From Nitrospira sp. ST-bin5 (GTDB lineage Bacteria; Nitrospirota; Nitrospiria; Nitrospirales; Nitrospiraceae), in contig MSXN01000025.1 of assembly GCA_002083555.1 (NCBI GenBank), positions 1 to 14,928 on the forward strand: 14,928 nt of DNA. Direction: 5' to 3'. Under the pieces are notes generated by a model. That model was not told where the DNA came from, searched no databases, and was given only the letters and a program-made list of their open reading frames with translations. This document shows positions 6,401 through 12,788 of this stretch, piece by piece. The translations under genes were made by a program, and so were the position numbers. Each line of letters starts with the position of its first letter. Position 1 is the stretch's first letter.

Positions 6401-7450
6401 GAAGAGCTGCGCATCATCGATGAAGAGAAGACGAAGAAGATTCGCAAGCTCTTACTCGGTAAAGTGGTCGGCCGCGACTTGATGGATCCGGACACCGGCG
6501 ATGTCATTCTGAAGAAGAAAGGCAAGCTGACAGCCGAGATTCTCAAGCGGTTGCCCGATGACACAGTACGCCACATCATCCTGAGCGATCCGGATGAACA
6601 GAAGGAACTCGAGGATGTGGAGCGGCGGGCGAAGGAGCAGATTGAGATTCTCCAGACGCTGTACGACGAGAAAGTCGGACGTCTGAAGCGCGGCGACGAA
6701 TTGCCTCCCGGCGTGATCAAGCTGGTGAAGGTGTATGTCGCGATGAAGCGCAAGATTCAGGTCGGCGACAAGATGGCGGGACGACATGGAAACAAGGGCG
6801 TCGTATCTCGCGTGTTGCCGGAAGAGGATATGCCCTATTTGCCGGACGGCACACCGGTCGAAATCGTGCTGAATCCTCTCGGCGTGCCTTCACGTATGAA
6901 CGTCGGGCAGATCTTGGAAACCCACCTCGGGTGGGCGGCCAAGGCGCTGGGGATCAAGGTGGCAAGCCCGGTATTCGACGGGGCGTCTGAAAAAGAAATC
7001 AAGGATCTGCTCATTAAGGCAAAATTGCCGCCGAGCGGACAGAGTACGTTGGTGGACGGGCGAACCGGAGAGACGTTTGCCAGTCCGGTCACCGTGGGCT
7101 ACATGTACGTACTGAAACTCCACCACTTGGTGGACGACAAGATTCACGCACGGTCAATCGGACCCTATTCTCTGGTCACGCAGCAGCCCTTGGGCGGTAA
7201 AGCCCAGTTCGGCGGTCAGCGGCTTGGAGAAATGGAAGTCTGGGCCTTGCAGGCGTATGGCGCTGCGTCGACGCTGCAGGAGTTCCTGACGGTCAAGTCC
7301 GACGACGTCCCGGGCCGGTCGCGTATGTATGAAGCAATTGTGAAGGGTGAACCGTTCTTGGAACCAGGGTTGCCCGAATCGTTTAATGTCTTGGTCAAAG
7401 AGTTGCAGAGTTTGGGGCTCGACGTCGAGTTGCTGAAGTCGCAAGACTAA
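3494..7450 (+). CDS. rpoB: DNA-directed RNA polymerase subunit beta
   Basis: This is the beta subunit of RNA polymerase, forming one pincer and much of the active centre. The 1318-aa product is close to the E. coli size (1342). The rifampicin pocket runs from about residue 517 (QLSQFMDQTNPLAEITHKRR); residues equivalent to E. coli D516, H526 and S531 are D523, H533 and S538, all wild type. The motif GDKMAGRHGNKGVVS, with the conserved active-site lysines, is near 6768-6812. The C-terminus shows the usual GEMEVWALQAYGAA and DDVPGRSRMYE. I chose ATG 3494 because GGAGG at 3482-3486 is well spaced; an upstream in-frame GTG at 3476 would put that sequence inside the gene. rpoC follows 45 bp later. 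Confidence 0.98.
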   Translation: MPETTLQEFVERKDYSRIRASIAIPDLIEIQKRSYEEFLQMEVEPERRKDQGLQAALASVFPIPDYNNTAVLEFSSYTLGTPKYDERECIEQGMTFAVPLKLRVRLVVFDKEDKGPRKKVLDVREQEVYVGELPLMTERGTFIINGTERVVVSQLHRSPGASFTHDKGRTHASGKVLYSARIIPYRGSWLDFEFDAKDILYVRIDRRRKMPTTILLKAFNFSSDDLLKMYYPVEEIRLVKGKLFRKLDADIHQGLRASAEVTEKGSKEPLVREGAKLTKGLIAKLKAAGVKEIPLTPEELVGRAILTEIVDAKKNKIAEKNQRLTAEIVEKILESDVEEFKVIYFDTATATPVILDTLEMEKIETKEEAMVEIYRRLRPGETPSVETARALFDNLFLNSKRYDLSPVGRLKLNSKLTLDLPLEQRTLTAQDIVEVIRYLVNLKMGKGDIDDIDHLGNRRVRSVGELLENQFRLGLVRMERSIKERMNLLDMETVLPHDLINAKPVVAAVKEFFSSSQLSQFMDQTNPLAEITHKRRLSALGPGGLTRERAGFEVRDVHPSHYSRICPIETPEGPNIGLITSLATYARINQFGFIEAPYRKVVKGRVSDEIEFLSAIEGDKYLIAQANSTVDNGGRLTSEMITARHGGDFVTATSDKIDYMDVSPKQVVSVATALVPFLEHDDANRALMGSNMQRQAVPLVTSDSPLVGTGMEAVVARDSGYVVQARRPGVVESVDATRIVVRAEGKEGRKGKDSGLDVYDLIKFQRSNQNTCITQTPVVRLGQPVKVGQVLADGPAIDHGELALGKNILVAFMPWGGYNFEDAILLSEKLVREDAFTSIHIEEFELEARDTKLGKEEVTRDIPNIGEEALRNLDESGIIRIGAEVKPGDILVGKVTPKGETQLTPEEKLLRAIFGEKAGDVKDTSLTVPPGVEGIVVDVKIFSRKGLDKDERSKSIESDDQMKLQRDHHEELRIIDEEKTKKIRKLLLGKVVGRDLMDPDTGDVILKKKGKLTAEILKRLPDDTVRHIILSDPDEQKELEDVERRAKEQIEILQTLYDEKVGRLKRGDELPPGVIKLVKVYVAMKRKIQVGDKMAGRHGNKGVVSRVLPEEDMPYLPDGTPVEIVLNPLGVPSRMNVGQILETHLGWAAKALGIKVASPVFDGASEKEIKDLLIKAKLPPSGQSTLVDGRTGETFASPVTVGYMYVLKLHHLVDDKIHARSIGPYSLVTQQPLGGKAQFGGQRLGEMEVWALQAYGAASTLQEFLTVKSDDVPGRSRMYEAIVKGEPFLEPGLPESFNVLVKELQSLGLDVELLKSQD

Positions 7451-7482
7451 CCACTTGTGTGCCGGTTGAAAGCCGGTATCAG

Positions 7483-7489
7483 AGGAGGT
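7483..7489 (+). promoter_or_regulatory. Ribosome binding site deciding the rpoC start
   Basis: AGGAGGT is a full match to the anti-Shine-Dalgarno sequence of 16S rRNA and lies six bases before TTG at 7496. The only in-frame alternative upstream, GTG at 7457, would place this site inside the coding region and add 13 residues unlike any RpoC N-terminus. The TTG is therefore preferred. Confidence 0.85.
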
Positions 7490-7495
7490 CCTACA

Positions 7496-10400
7496 TTGGA
7501 AGGCGTATATACATTGTTTGAGAAGCCGCGTGATGCGGTGTCGTTCGATTCGATGCGGATTCGCATTGCGTCGCCCGAGAAGATCCGGTCCTGGTCTTAC
7601 GGCGAAGTGAAGAAGCCGGAGACGATCAATTACCGGTCGTTTAAGCCGGAAAAGGACGGCCTCTTCTGCGCGAAGATTTTCGGTCCTATTAAGGACTGGG
7701 AATGCAATTGCGGCAAGTATAAGCGCATGAAGCATCGCGGGATCGTCTGCGACAAGTGCGGCGTCGAAGTCATTCAGTCGAAAGTGCGCCGCGAGCGCAT
7801 GGGGCATATCGAGTTGGCCGCGCCGGTCGCGCACATCTGGTTCCTCAAGGGTGTGCCGAGCCGTATCGGGACGTTGCTCGACATGAGCTTGAAGCAACTT
7901 GAGAAGATCCTCTATTTCGAGAGCTATGTCTGCGTCGATCCGGGATCGACGGATTTGTCTGAAAAGGAATTGGTGCCGGAAGACAAGCTGCGCACCTTGC
8001 AGTCTGAATTCGGGTCCAGCGGCTTCAAGGTCGGCATCGGGGCTGAAGCCATTCGCGACCTGCTGCGCAAGATCGACATCAATAGTTTGTGGGATGAGAT
8101 TCAGATCAAGGCGAAGACGTCGGCGTCGGCCGCCTTGAAGAAGAAGTACGCGAAGCGGTTGAAAGTCCTCGAAGCATTCCGCAAGTCCGGCAACAAGCCG
8201 GAGTGGATGATCATGGACGTGATCCCGGTGTTGCCGCCGGAATTGCGCCCGCTGGTTCCGCTTGATGGCGGCCGGTTTGCGACGTCCGACTTGAACGACC
8301 TTTATCGCCGCGTCATCAACCGGAACAACCGGCTGAAGCGCTTGATGGAGTTGAAGGCGCCTGGTGTCATCATCCGTAATGAAATGCGCATGCTGCAGGA
8401 AGCCGTCGATGCCTTGTTCGATAACGGCCGTCGAGGCCGTGCGATCCGTGGACCCAACAAGCGTCCGCTCAAGTCCTTGAGCGACATGCTCAAGGGTAAG
8501 CAGGGTCGCTTCCGCCAGAACTTGCTCGGAAAGCGGGTCGACTACTCCGGCCGTACGGTCATCGTGGTCGGGCCGGATCTCCGCCTGAACCAGTGCGGAC
8601 TCCCGAAGAAGATGGCGCTGGAGTTGTTCAAGCCGTTCATCTTCCACAAGCTGGAAGAGCGCGGTGCCGCGACGACGATTAAGAGCGCCAAGCGTCTGGT
8701 TGAAAAAGAGCGCCCTGAAGTGTGGGATGTGCTTGACGAAGTAATTCGCGAGCATCCGGTGCTGTTGAATCGTGCACCGACTCTTCACCGACTCGGTATT
8801 CAAGCCTTCGATCCGGTGTTGGTGGAAGGTAAAGCCATTAAGTTGCATCCGCTCGTCTGCGCGGCGTTCAACGCGGACTTCGACGGAGACCAGATGGCCG
8901 TTCACGTGCCGCTATCTGTCGAAGCGCAGGTTGAGGCGCGCGTCCTGATGATGTCGATCAACAACATTTTGTCTCCGGCAAACGGAAAGCCGATCGCGGT
9001 GCCGTCGCAGGACATGGTGTTGGGCGTGTATTGGCTCACCAAAGAGCGCGTGGGCGTCAAGGGCGAGAATAAGATCTTCGGGTCTCCCGAGGAAGTGCGG
9101 ATTGCCTACGATGCGCGCGAAGTCGAGGAGCATGCTCGTATCAAGGTGCGGCTCGGCGGCGTATTGGTACAGAGTACGGTTGGGCGCGTGCTCTTGTCGG
9201 AAATCCTTCCTGCAAGCATGCCGTTCGCCAGTGCCAATAAGTTGATGACGAAGAAGGAAATGACCAAGTTGATCGACACGGTCTATCGGCAGACCGGTCA
9301 TCGGGACACGGTTGTGTTCCTTGATAAGATCAAGGATCTCGGATTCTTCTATGCGACGAGAGCCGGCGTGTCGATTTGCGTCGACAATATGCATATCCCG
9401 ACGAAAAAGGGTGTGTTCATTGAGAAGGCGCAGCATGAAGTCGGTGAGATCGAGAAACAGTACGCCGAGGGTTTGATCACCAACGGCGAACGTTACAATA
9501 AAGTCATCGACATCTGGGCGCATGTGTCGGAGCAGGTGGCGAATGAAATGATGAAGGAGCTCGGTGCCGGCGGCGATCCTGCCAAGGCCGAATCCTTCAA
9601 TCCAATTTTCATGATGGCCGACTCCGGCGCTCGCGGTAGTTCACAGCAGATTCGTCAGCTCGGCGGTATGCGCGGACTGATGGCCAAGCCGTCAGGCGAA
9701 ATCATCGAAACGCCGATTACGGCGAATTTCCGCGAAGGGCTGACGGTGCTACAGTATTTCATTTCGACGCACGGTGCCCGCAAGGGTCTCGCGGATACGG
9801 CGTTGAAGACCGCGAACTCCGGGTATTTGACCCGTCGCTTGGTCGACATCGCTCAGGATGTGATCATTTATGAGATCGACTGCGGCACGCACGATGGCAT
9901 TATGGTGAGCCCCCTCATTGAGGGCGGTGAAATCATTCAGCCGTTGGAAGAGCGTGTGCTGGGTCGCTTGGCCGCAGAAGATATCCGCGATCCCGTGACC
10001 GGTGAGATCATCGTGTCGCGCAATGAAGAGATCAACGAAGATCGTACGAAGGCGGTCGTCGAGGCCGGCGTTGAGCGCGTCAAGATTCGGTCTGTGCTGA
10101 CGTGCCAGGCGCCCCGCGGCGTGTGTCAGGCCTGCTACGGCCGCGACCTTGCTCGCGGACGACTCGTCGAGAAGGGGGAGCCTGTCGGCGTCATTGCGGC
10201 GCAATCGATCGGTGAGCCTGGAACGCAGTTGACTATGCGTACGTTCCACATCGGAGGTACGGCAAGCAAAGTCGTCGAGCAGACAATCGTCGAAGCGAAG
10301 CATGCCGGTCGCATTAAGTTCTTGAGCTTTGATGCGAAGAAGAATGCCGATATCCCGACCCCTGGAATCGCCGTCCGGAACAAAGAGGGCGAATGGGTGG

Positions 10401-11680
10401 TGATGAGCCGTAACGCGAAGATCGCGATCGTCGATGAGAGCGGCCGTGAACGGGAGAAGTATCCCGTGGTCTATGGCGCCAAGATCAAGATCGGCGACGG
10501 TGATAAAATCGCTCTTGGTCAAAAGCTGGTCGAATGGGATCCCTATTCACTGACGATCCTCACGGAAGTCGGTGGACGGATTGCCTACGGTGACATCATC
10601 GAAGGCGTAACCATGAAGGATGAGTTCGACGAGGTCACTGGTCTTTCGCGTAAGGTGATCATCGAGCATTCGGGCGCGACGCTTCGTCCCCGCATTTCGA
10701 TTAAAGATGACGGAGGAAAGACGGCGAAGGTTGCGGCGGGAGCGAACGTGGCCCGCTATCTGCTGCCGGTCGGTGCCCATATTTTCGTCGAAAAAGGTGC
10801 CGCGGTGCATCCCGGCGACGTGCTGGCGAAGATCCCGCGCGAAACGACGAAGACCAAGGACATCACCGGAGGTCTTCCGCGTGTGGCCGAGCTGTTCGAA
10901 GCGCGCAAGCCGAAGGAGCAGGCCGTCATCAGCGAAATCGACGGCGAAGTTTCTTACGGTGGGTTCGTGAAGGGACAGCGGAAAGTGCTCGTCGACAATA
11001 AGATGGGCGACGTGAAGGAATATCTTATCCCTAAGGGTAAGCACGTCAATGTGCACGAAGGAGACTGGGTGCGGGCCGGTGAGCCGTTGATGGACGGTTC
11101 GGCCAATCCGCACGATATTCTCGATGTGCTGGGGCCGAATGAGCTCCAGAAATATCTTGTCGATGAAGTGCAGGACGTCTATCGGTTGCAGGGTGTGACC
11201 ATCAACGACAAGCATATCGAGATCATTGTGCGGCAGATGTTGCGAAAGGTGCGGATCGAAGATCCGGGCGATACTGAATTCTTGCCGGGCAGCCAGGTGA
11301 GCAAGGCCTTGTTCGAGAAGGCGAATGACCGCGTCTTGGAGAAGGGCGGCACGCCGGCTCTCGGTAAGCCAGTTCTCCTAGGTATTACTAAGGCAGCATT
11401 AACCACTGATAGCTTTATTTCCGCCGCATCGTTCCAGGAAACGACGCGTGTCTTGACGGAAGCGGCGATCAATGGACGTGAAGACAGTCTGCTCGGGTTG
11501 AAAGAGAATGTCATCGTCGGTCGCTTGATTCCAGCCGGAGCGGGATTTGAGGAGTATCGCGATACGTTCGTTATCAGCGAAAAGGCCGCTCCAGTTGCGG
11601 TGGCTGCTGCTTCCGGCAGCGCTGAAGTCGGACAAGAGCGGGCGGCAGCCACCGCCGGTGAGGGGGCTGCTCGTTCGTAA
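7496..11680 (+). CDS. rpoC: DNA-directed RNA polymerase subunit beta'
   Basis: This is the catalytic largest subunit of RNA polymerase. From the TTG start at 7496 the product is 1394 aa. The N-terminal zinc ribbon has C70, C72, C85 and C88. The active-site motif NADFDGDQMAVH gives the Mg-binding aspartates D461, D463 and D465. The second zinc site includes CQAPRGVCQAC (encoded near 10103-10135) with an upstream Cys in YEIDCGTHDG. The bridge-helix/trigger-loop region shows PVGVIAAQSIGEPGTQLTMR. Near the C-terminus is FISAASFQETTRVLTEAA, then a low-complexity Ala-rich tail of about 30 residues. No lineage-scale truncation is evident. Codons at about 11378-11422 (CTA, TTA, ATT, ACT) differ from the surrounding usage. 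It is cotranscribed with rpoB. Confidence 0.98.
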   Translation: MEGVYTLFEKPRDAVSFDSMRIRIASPEKIRSWSYGEVKKPETINYRSFKPEKDGLFCAKIFGPIKDWECNCGKYKRMKHRGIVCDKCGVEVIQSKVRRERMGHIELAAPVAHIWFLKGVPSRIGTLLDMSLKQLEKILYFESYVCVDPGSTDLSEKELVPEDKLRTLQSEFGSSGFKVGIGAEAIRDLLRKIDINSLWDEIQIKAKTSASAALKKKYAKRLKVLEAFRKSGNKPEWMIMDVIPVLPPELRPLVPLDGGRFATSDLNDLYRRVINRNNRLKRLMELKAPGVIIRNEMRMLQEAVDALFDNGRRGRAIRGPNKRPLKSLSDMLKGKQGRFRQNLLGKRVDYSGRTVIVVGPDLRLNQCGLPKKMALELFKPFIFHKLEERGAATTIKSAKRLVEKERPEVWDVLDEVIREHPVLLNRAPTLHRLGIQAFDPVLVEGKAIKLHPLVCAAFNADFDGDQMAVHVPLSVEAQVEARVLMMSINNILSPANGKPIAVPSQDMVLGVYWLTKERVGVKGENKIFGSPEEVRIAYDAREVEEHARIKVRLGGVLVQSTVGRVLLSEILPASMPFASANKLMTKKEMTKLIDTVYRQTGHRDTVVFLDKIKDLGFFYATRAGVSICVDNMHIPTKKGVFIEKAQHEVGEIEKQYAEGLITNGERYNKVIDIWAHVSEQVANEMMKELGAGGDPAKAESFNPIFMMADSGARGSSQQIRQLGGMRGLMAKPSGEIIETPITANFREGLTVLQYFISTHGARKGLADTALKTANSGYLTRRLVDIAQDVIIYEIDCGTHDGIMVSPLIEGGEIIQPLEERVLGRLAAEDIRDPVTGEIIVSRNEEINEDRTKAVVEAGVERVKIRSVLTCQAPRGVCQACYGRDLARGRLVEKGEPVGVIAAQSIGEPGTQLTMRTFHIGGTASKVVEQTIVEAKHAGRIKFLSFDAKKNADIPTPGIAVRNKEGEWVVMSRNAKIAIVDESGREREKYPVVYGAKIKIGDGDKIALGQKLVEWDPYSLTILTEVGGRIAYGDIIEGVTMKDEFDEVTGLSRKVIIEHSGATLRPRISIKDDGGKTAKVAAGANVARYLLPVGAHIFVEKGAAVHPGDVLAKIPRETTKTKDITGGLPRVAELFEARKPKEQAVISEIDGEVSYGGFVKGQRKVLVDNKMGDVKEYLIPKGKHVNVHEGDWVRAGEPLMDGSANPHDILDVLGPNELQKYLVDEVQDVYRLQGVTINDKHIEIIVRQMLRKVRIEDPGDTEFLPGSQVSKALFEKANDRVLEKGGTPALGKPVLLGITKAALTTDSFISAASFQETTRVLTEAAINGREDSLLGLKENVIVGRLIPAGAGFEEYRDTFVISEKAAPVAVAAASGSAEVGQERAAATAGEGAARS

Positions 11681-11713
11681 TTGTCGCGGAATTCAGGTGG
11701 TTCTTGGGGCGAC

Positions 11714-11742
11714 TTGACAGGCGGTAAATGCATCACTATAAT
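11714..11742 (+). promoter_or_regulatory. Consensus sigma-70 promoter for the str operon
   Basis: TTGACA at 11714-11719 and TATAAT at 11737-11742 are separated by exactly 17 bases, a perfect match to the housekeeping consensus in both hexamers and spacing. The bases after the -10 element (CCGACGG) are GC-rich, as in promoters of ribosomal genes repressed by ppGpp; that regulation is inferred. The start site should fall near 11749, leaving a leader of roughly 50 bases before rpsL. No clear A-tract UP element and no extended -10 are visible. I see no intrinsic terminator between rpoC and this promoter, so upstream read-through may also contribute. Confidence 0.85.
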
Positions 11743-11801
11743 CCGACGGCTTTGCGGAAGACGCCCGTTGGATTTTTGAAAGCGATAAGGGTTAGAACAC
11801 G

Positions 11802-12173
11802 ATGCCGACAATCAATCAATTAGTGCGAAAAGGGCGAAACCTCGTCAAGGCAAAGACGAAGAGTCCGGCGCTCAAGGGCTGTCCTCAAAAGCGCGGAGTT
11901 TGTCTCCGTGTGTATACGACGACTCCGAAGAAGCCGAACTCGGCGTTGCGTAAAGTGGCTCGCGTTCGTTTGACGAACGGCATGGAGGTCACGACGTATA
12001 TCCCTGGTGTTGGGCACAACCTGCAGGAGCACTCGATTGTGCTTGTGCGTGGCGGCCGCGTTAAGGACCTTCCTGGTGTTCGCTACCACTTAGTGCGCGG
12101 TGCGCTCGATGCCGTCGGCGTGGCTGATCGTAAGCAGAGCCGGTCGAAGTACGGCGCCAAGCGTCCGAAGTAA
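11802..12173 (+). CDS. rpsL: 30S ribosomal protein S12
   Basis: S12 sits at the decoding centre and controls accuracy. The 123-aa product is nearly colinear with the E. coli protein. It contains CPQKRGVCLRVYTTTPKKPN (27-46), NSALRK (46-51) and GGRVKDLPGVRYH (84-96). The lysines whose change gives streptomycin resistance (K43 and K88 counting Met) are wild type, and D89, the residue that is methylthiolated in many bacteria, is present. The ribosome binding site is modest: AAGGG at 11788-11792. It is the first gene after the consensus promoter and is followed after 30 bp by rpsG, the standard str operon order. Confidence 0.98.
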   Translation: MPTINQLVRKGRNLVKAKTKSPALKGCPQKRGVCLRVYTTTPKKPNSALRKVARVRLTNGMEVTTYIPGVGHNLQEHSIVLVRGGRVKDLPGVRYHLVRGALDAVGVADRKQSRSKYGAKRPK

Positions 12174-12203
12174 ATTCTGGATTAACGAGAGAGAGTATCT
12201 GAC

Positions 12204-12674
12204 ATGCCAAGAAGTAAATTTCTGGATCAGCGCGAGGTTCTTCCTGATGTGCGATATCGCGACAAGCTTGTCGGGAAGTTTGTGAATACGCTGATGAGCG
12301 GGGGAAAGAAAAGCACGGCTGAGCGTATATGCTACGGAGCCTTCGATGCGATTCAGGAGAAGACTGGGAATGATCCGTTGAAGGTCTTCAAGGCTGCCAT
12401 TGATAATGTGAAGCCGATTGTTGAGGTGAAGTCGAGGCGTGTCGGTGGAGCGTCGTATCAGGTTCCTGTCGAGATCCGTCCGGCGAGGAGGGTGTCGTTG
12501 GCTCTTCGTTGGCTGGCTGAGTATTCGCGGACTCGCGGCGGGAAGAGTATGCGGGAACGCTTGGCTGCTGAATTGATGGATGCGTCGAATAATACCGGCG
12601 CCTCTGTGAAGAAACGGGAAGACGTGCATCGGATGGCGGAGGCGAATAAAGCCTTCGCCCATTATCGCTGGTAG
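12204..12674 (+). CDS. rpsG: 30S ribosomal protein S7
   Basis: S7 is a primary assembly protein of the 30S head that binds the 3' domain of 16S rRNA and lines the E site. The 156-aa product has the family length, starts MPRSKFLDQREVLPDVRYRD, and contains NVKPIVEVKSRRVGGASYQV (68-87) and the usual end with EANKAFAHYRW. The ATG at 12204 follows a GAGAGAG ribosome binding site. In E. coli S7 represses the str operon by binding the rpsL-rpsG gap; here that gap is only 30 bp with no obvious fold, while a large potential structure lies downstream, before fusA. Confidence 0.98.
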   Translation: MPRSKFLDQREVLPDVRYRDKLVGKFVNTLMSGGKKSTAERICYGAFDAIQEKTGNDPLKVFKAAIDNVKPIVEVKSRRVGGASYQVPVEIRPARRVSLALRWLAEYSRTRGGKSMRERLAAELMDASNNTGASVKKREDVHRMAEANKAFAHYRW

Positions 12675-12690
12675 CGTCGTACTGTGCTGC

Positions 12691-12758
12691 AGTTGAGCCG
12701 TGCTGCGAATCGCAGTTTCGGGTGTTGGCGGGTCGCAGCAGTGAAGTTCGGCTTGACT
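12691..12758 (+). promoter_or_regulatory. Extended RNA fold between rpsG and fusA
   Basis: Two stacked helices can be drawn. The outer helix pairs 12691-12700 (AGTTGAGCCG) with 12749-12758 (CGGCTTGACT), ten pairs with two G-U. The inner helix pairs 12701-12708 (TGCTGCGA) with 12733-12740 (TCGCAGCA), eight perfect pairs. The two are contiguous on the 5' side and separated by an 8-base bulge (12741-12748) on the 3' side; the apical loop is 24 bases. An alternative small hairpin, CTGCG/CGCAG at 12703-12707 and 12711-12715, would compete with the inner helix. The fold ends 20 bases before the fusA ribosome binding site. It could be a translational or protein-binding control element; function is inferred. 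Confidence 0.5.
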
Positions 12759-12788
12759 TGTGGCACATGTGTTTTTTAGGGGAATGAA

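Noticed and set aside
7154..8905. A 583-codon open frame on the minus strand opposite the end of rpoB and the start of rpoC.
   Set aside because: It lies wholly antisense to highly conserved rpoB/rpoC, has no recognisable domain, and its openness follows from the strong codon bias of the + strand genes.
11746..11777. Possible attenuator in the rpsL leader: weak ACGGC/GCCCGT pairing followed by a TTTTT run.
   Set aside because: The stem has only about five pairs with a bulge, and the predicted transcription start falls inside its 5' arm, so it probably cannot form.
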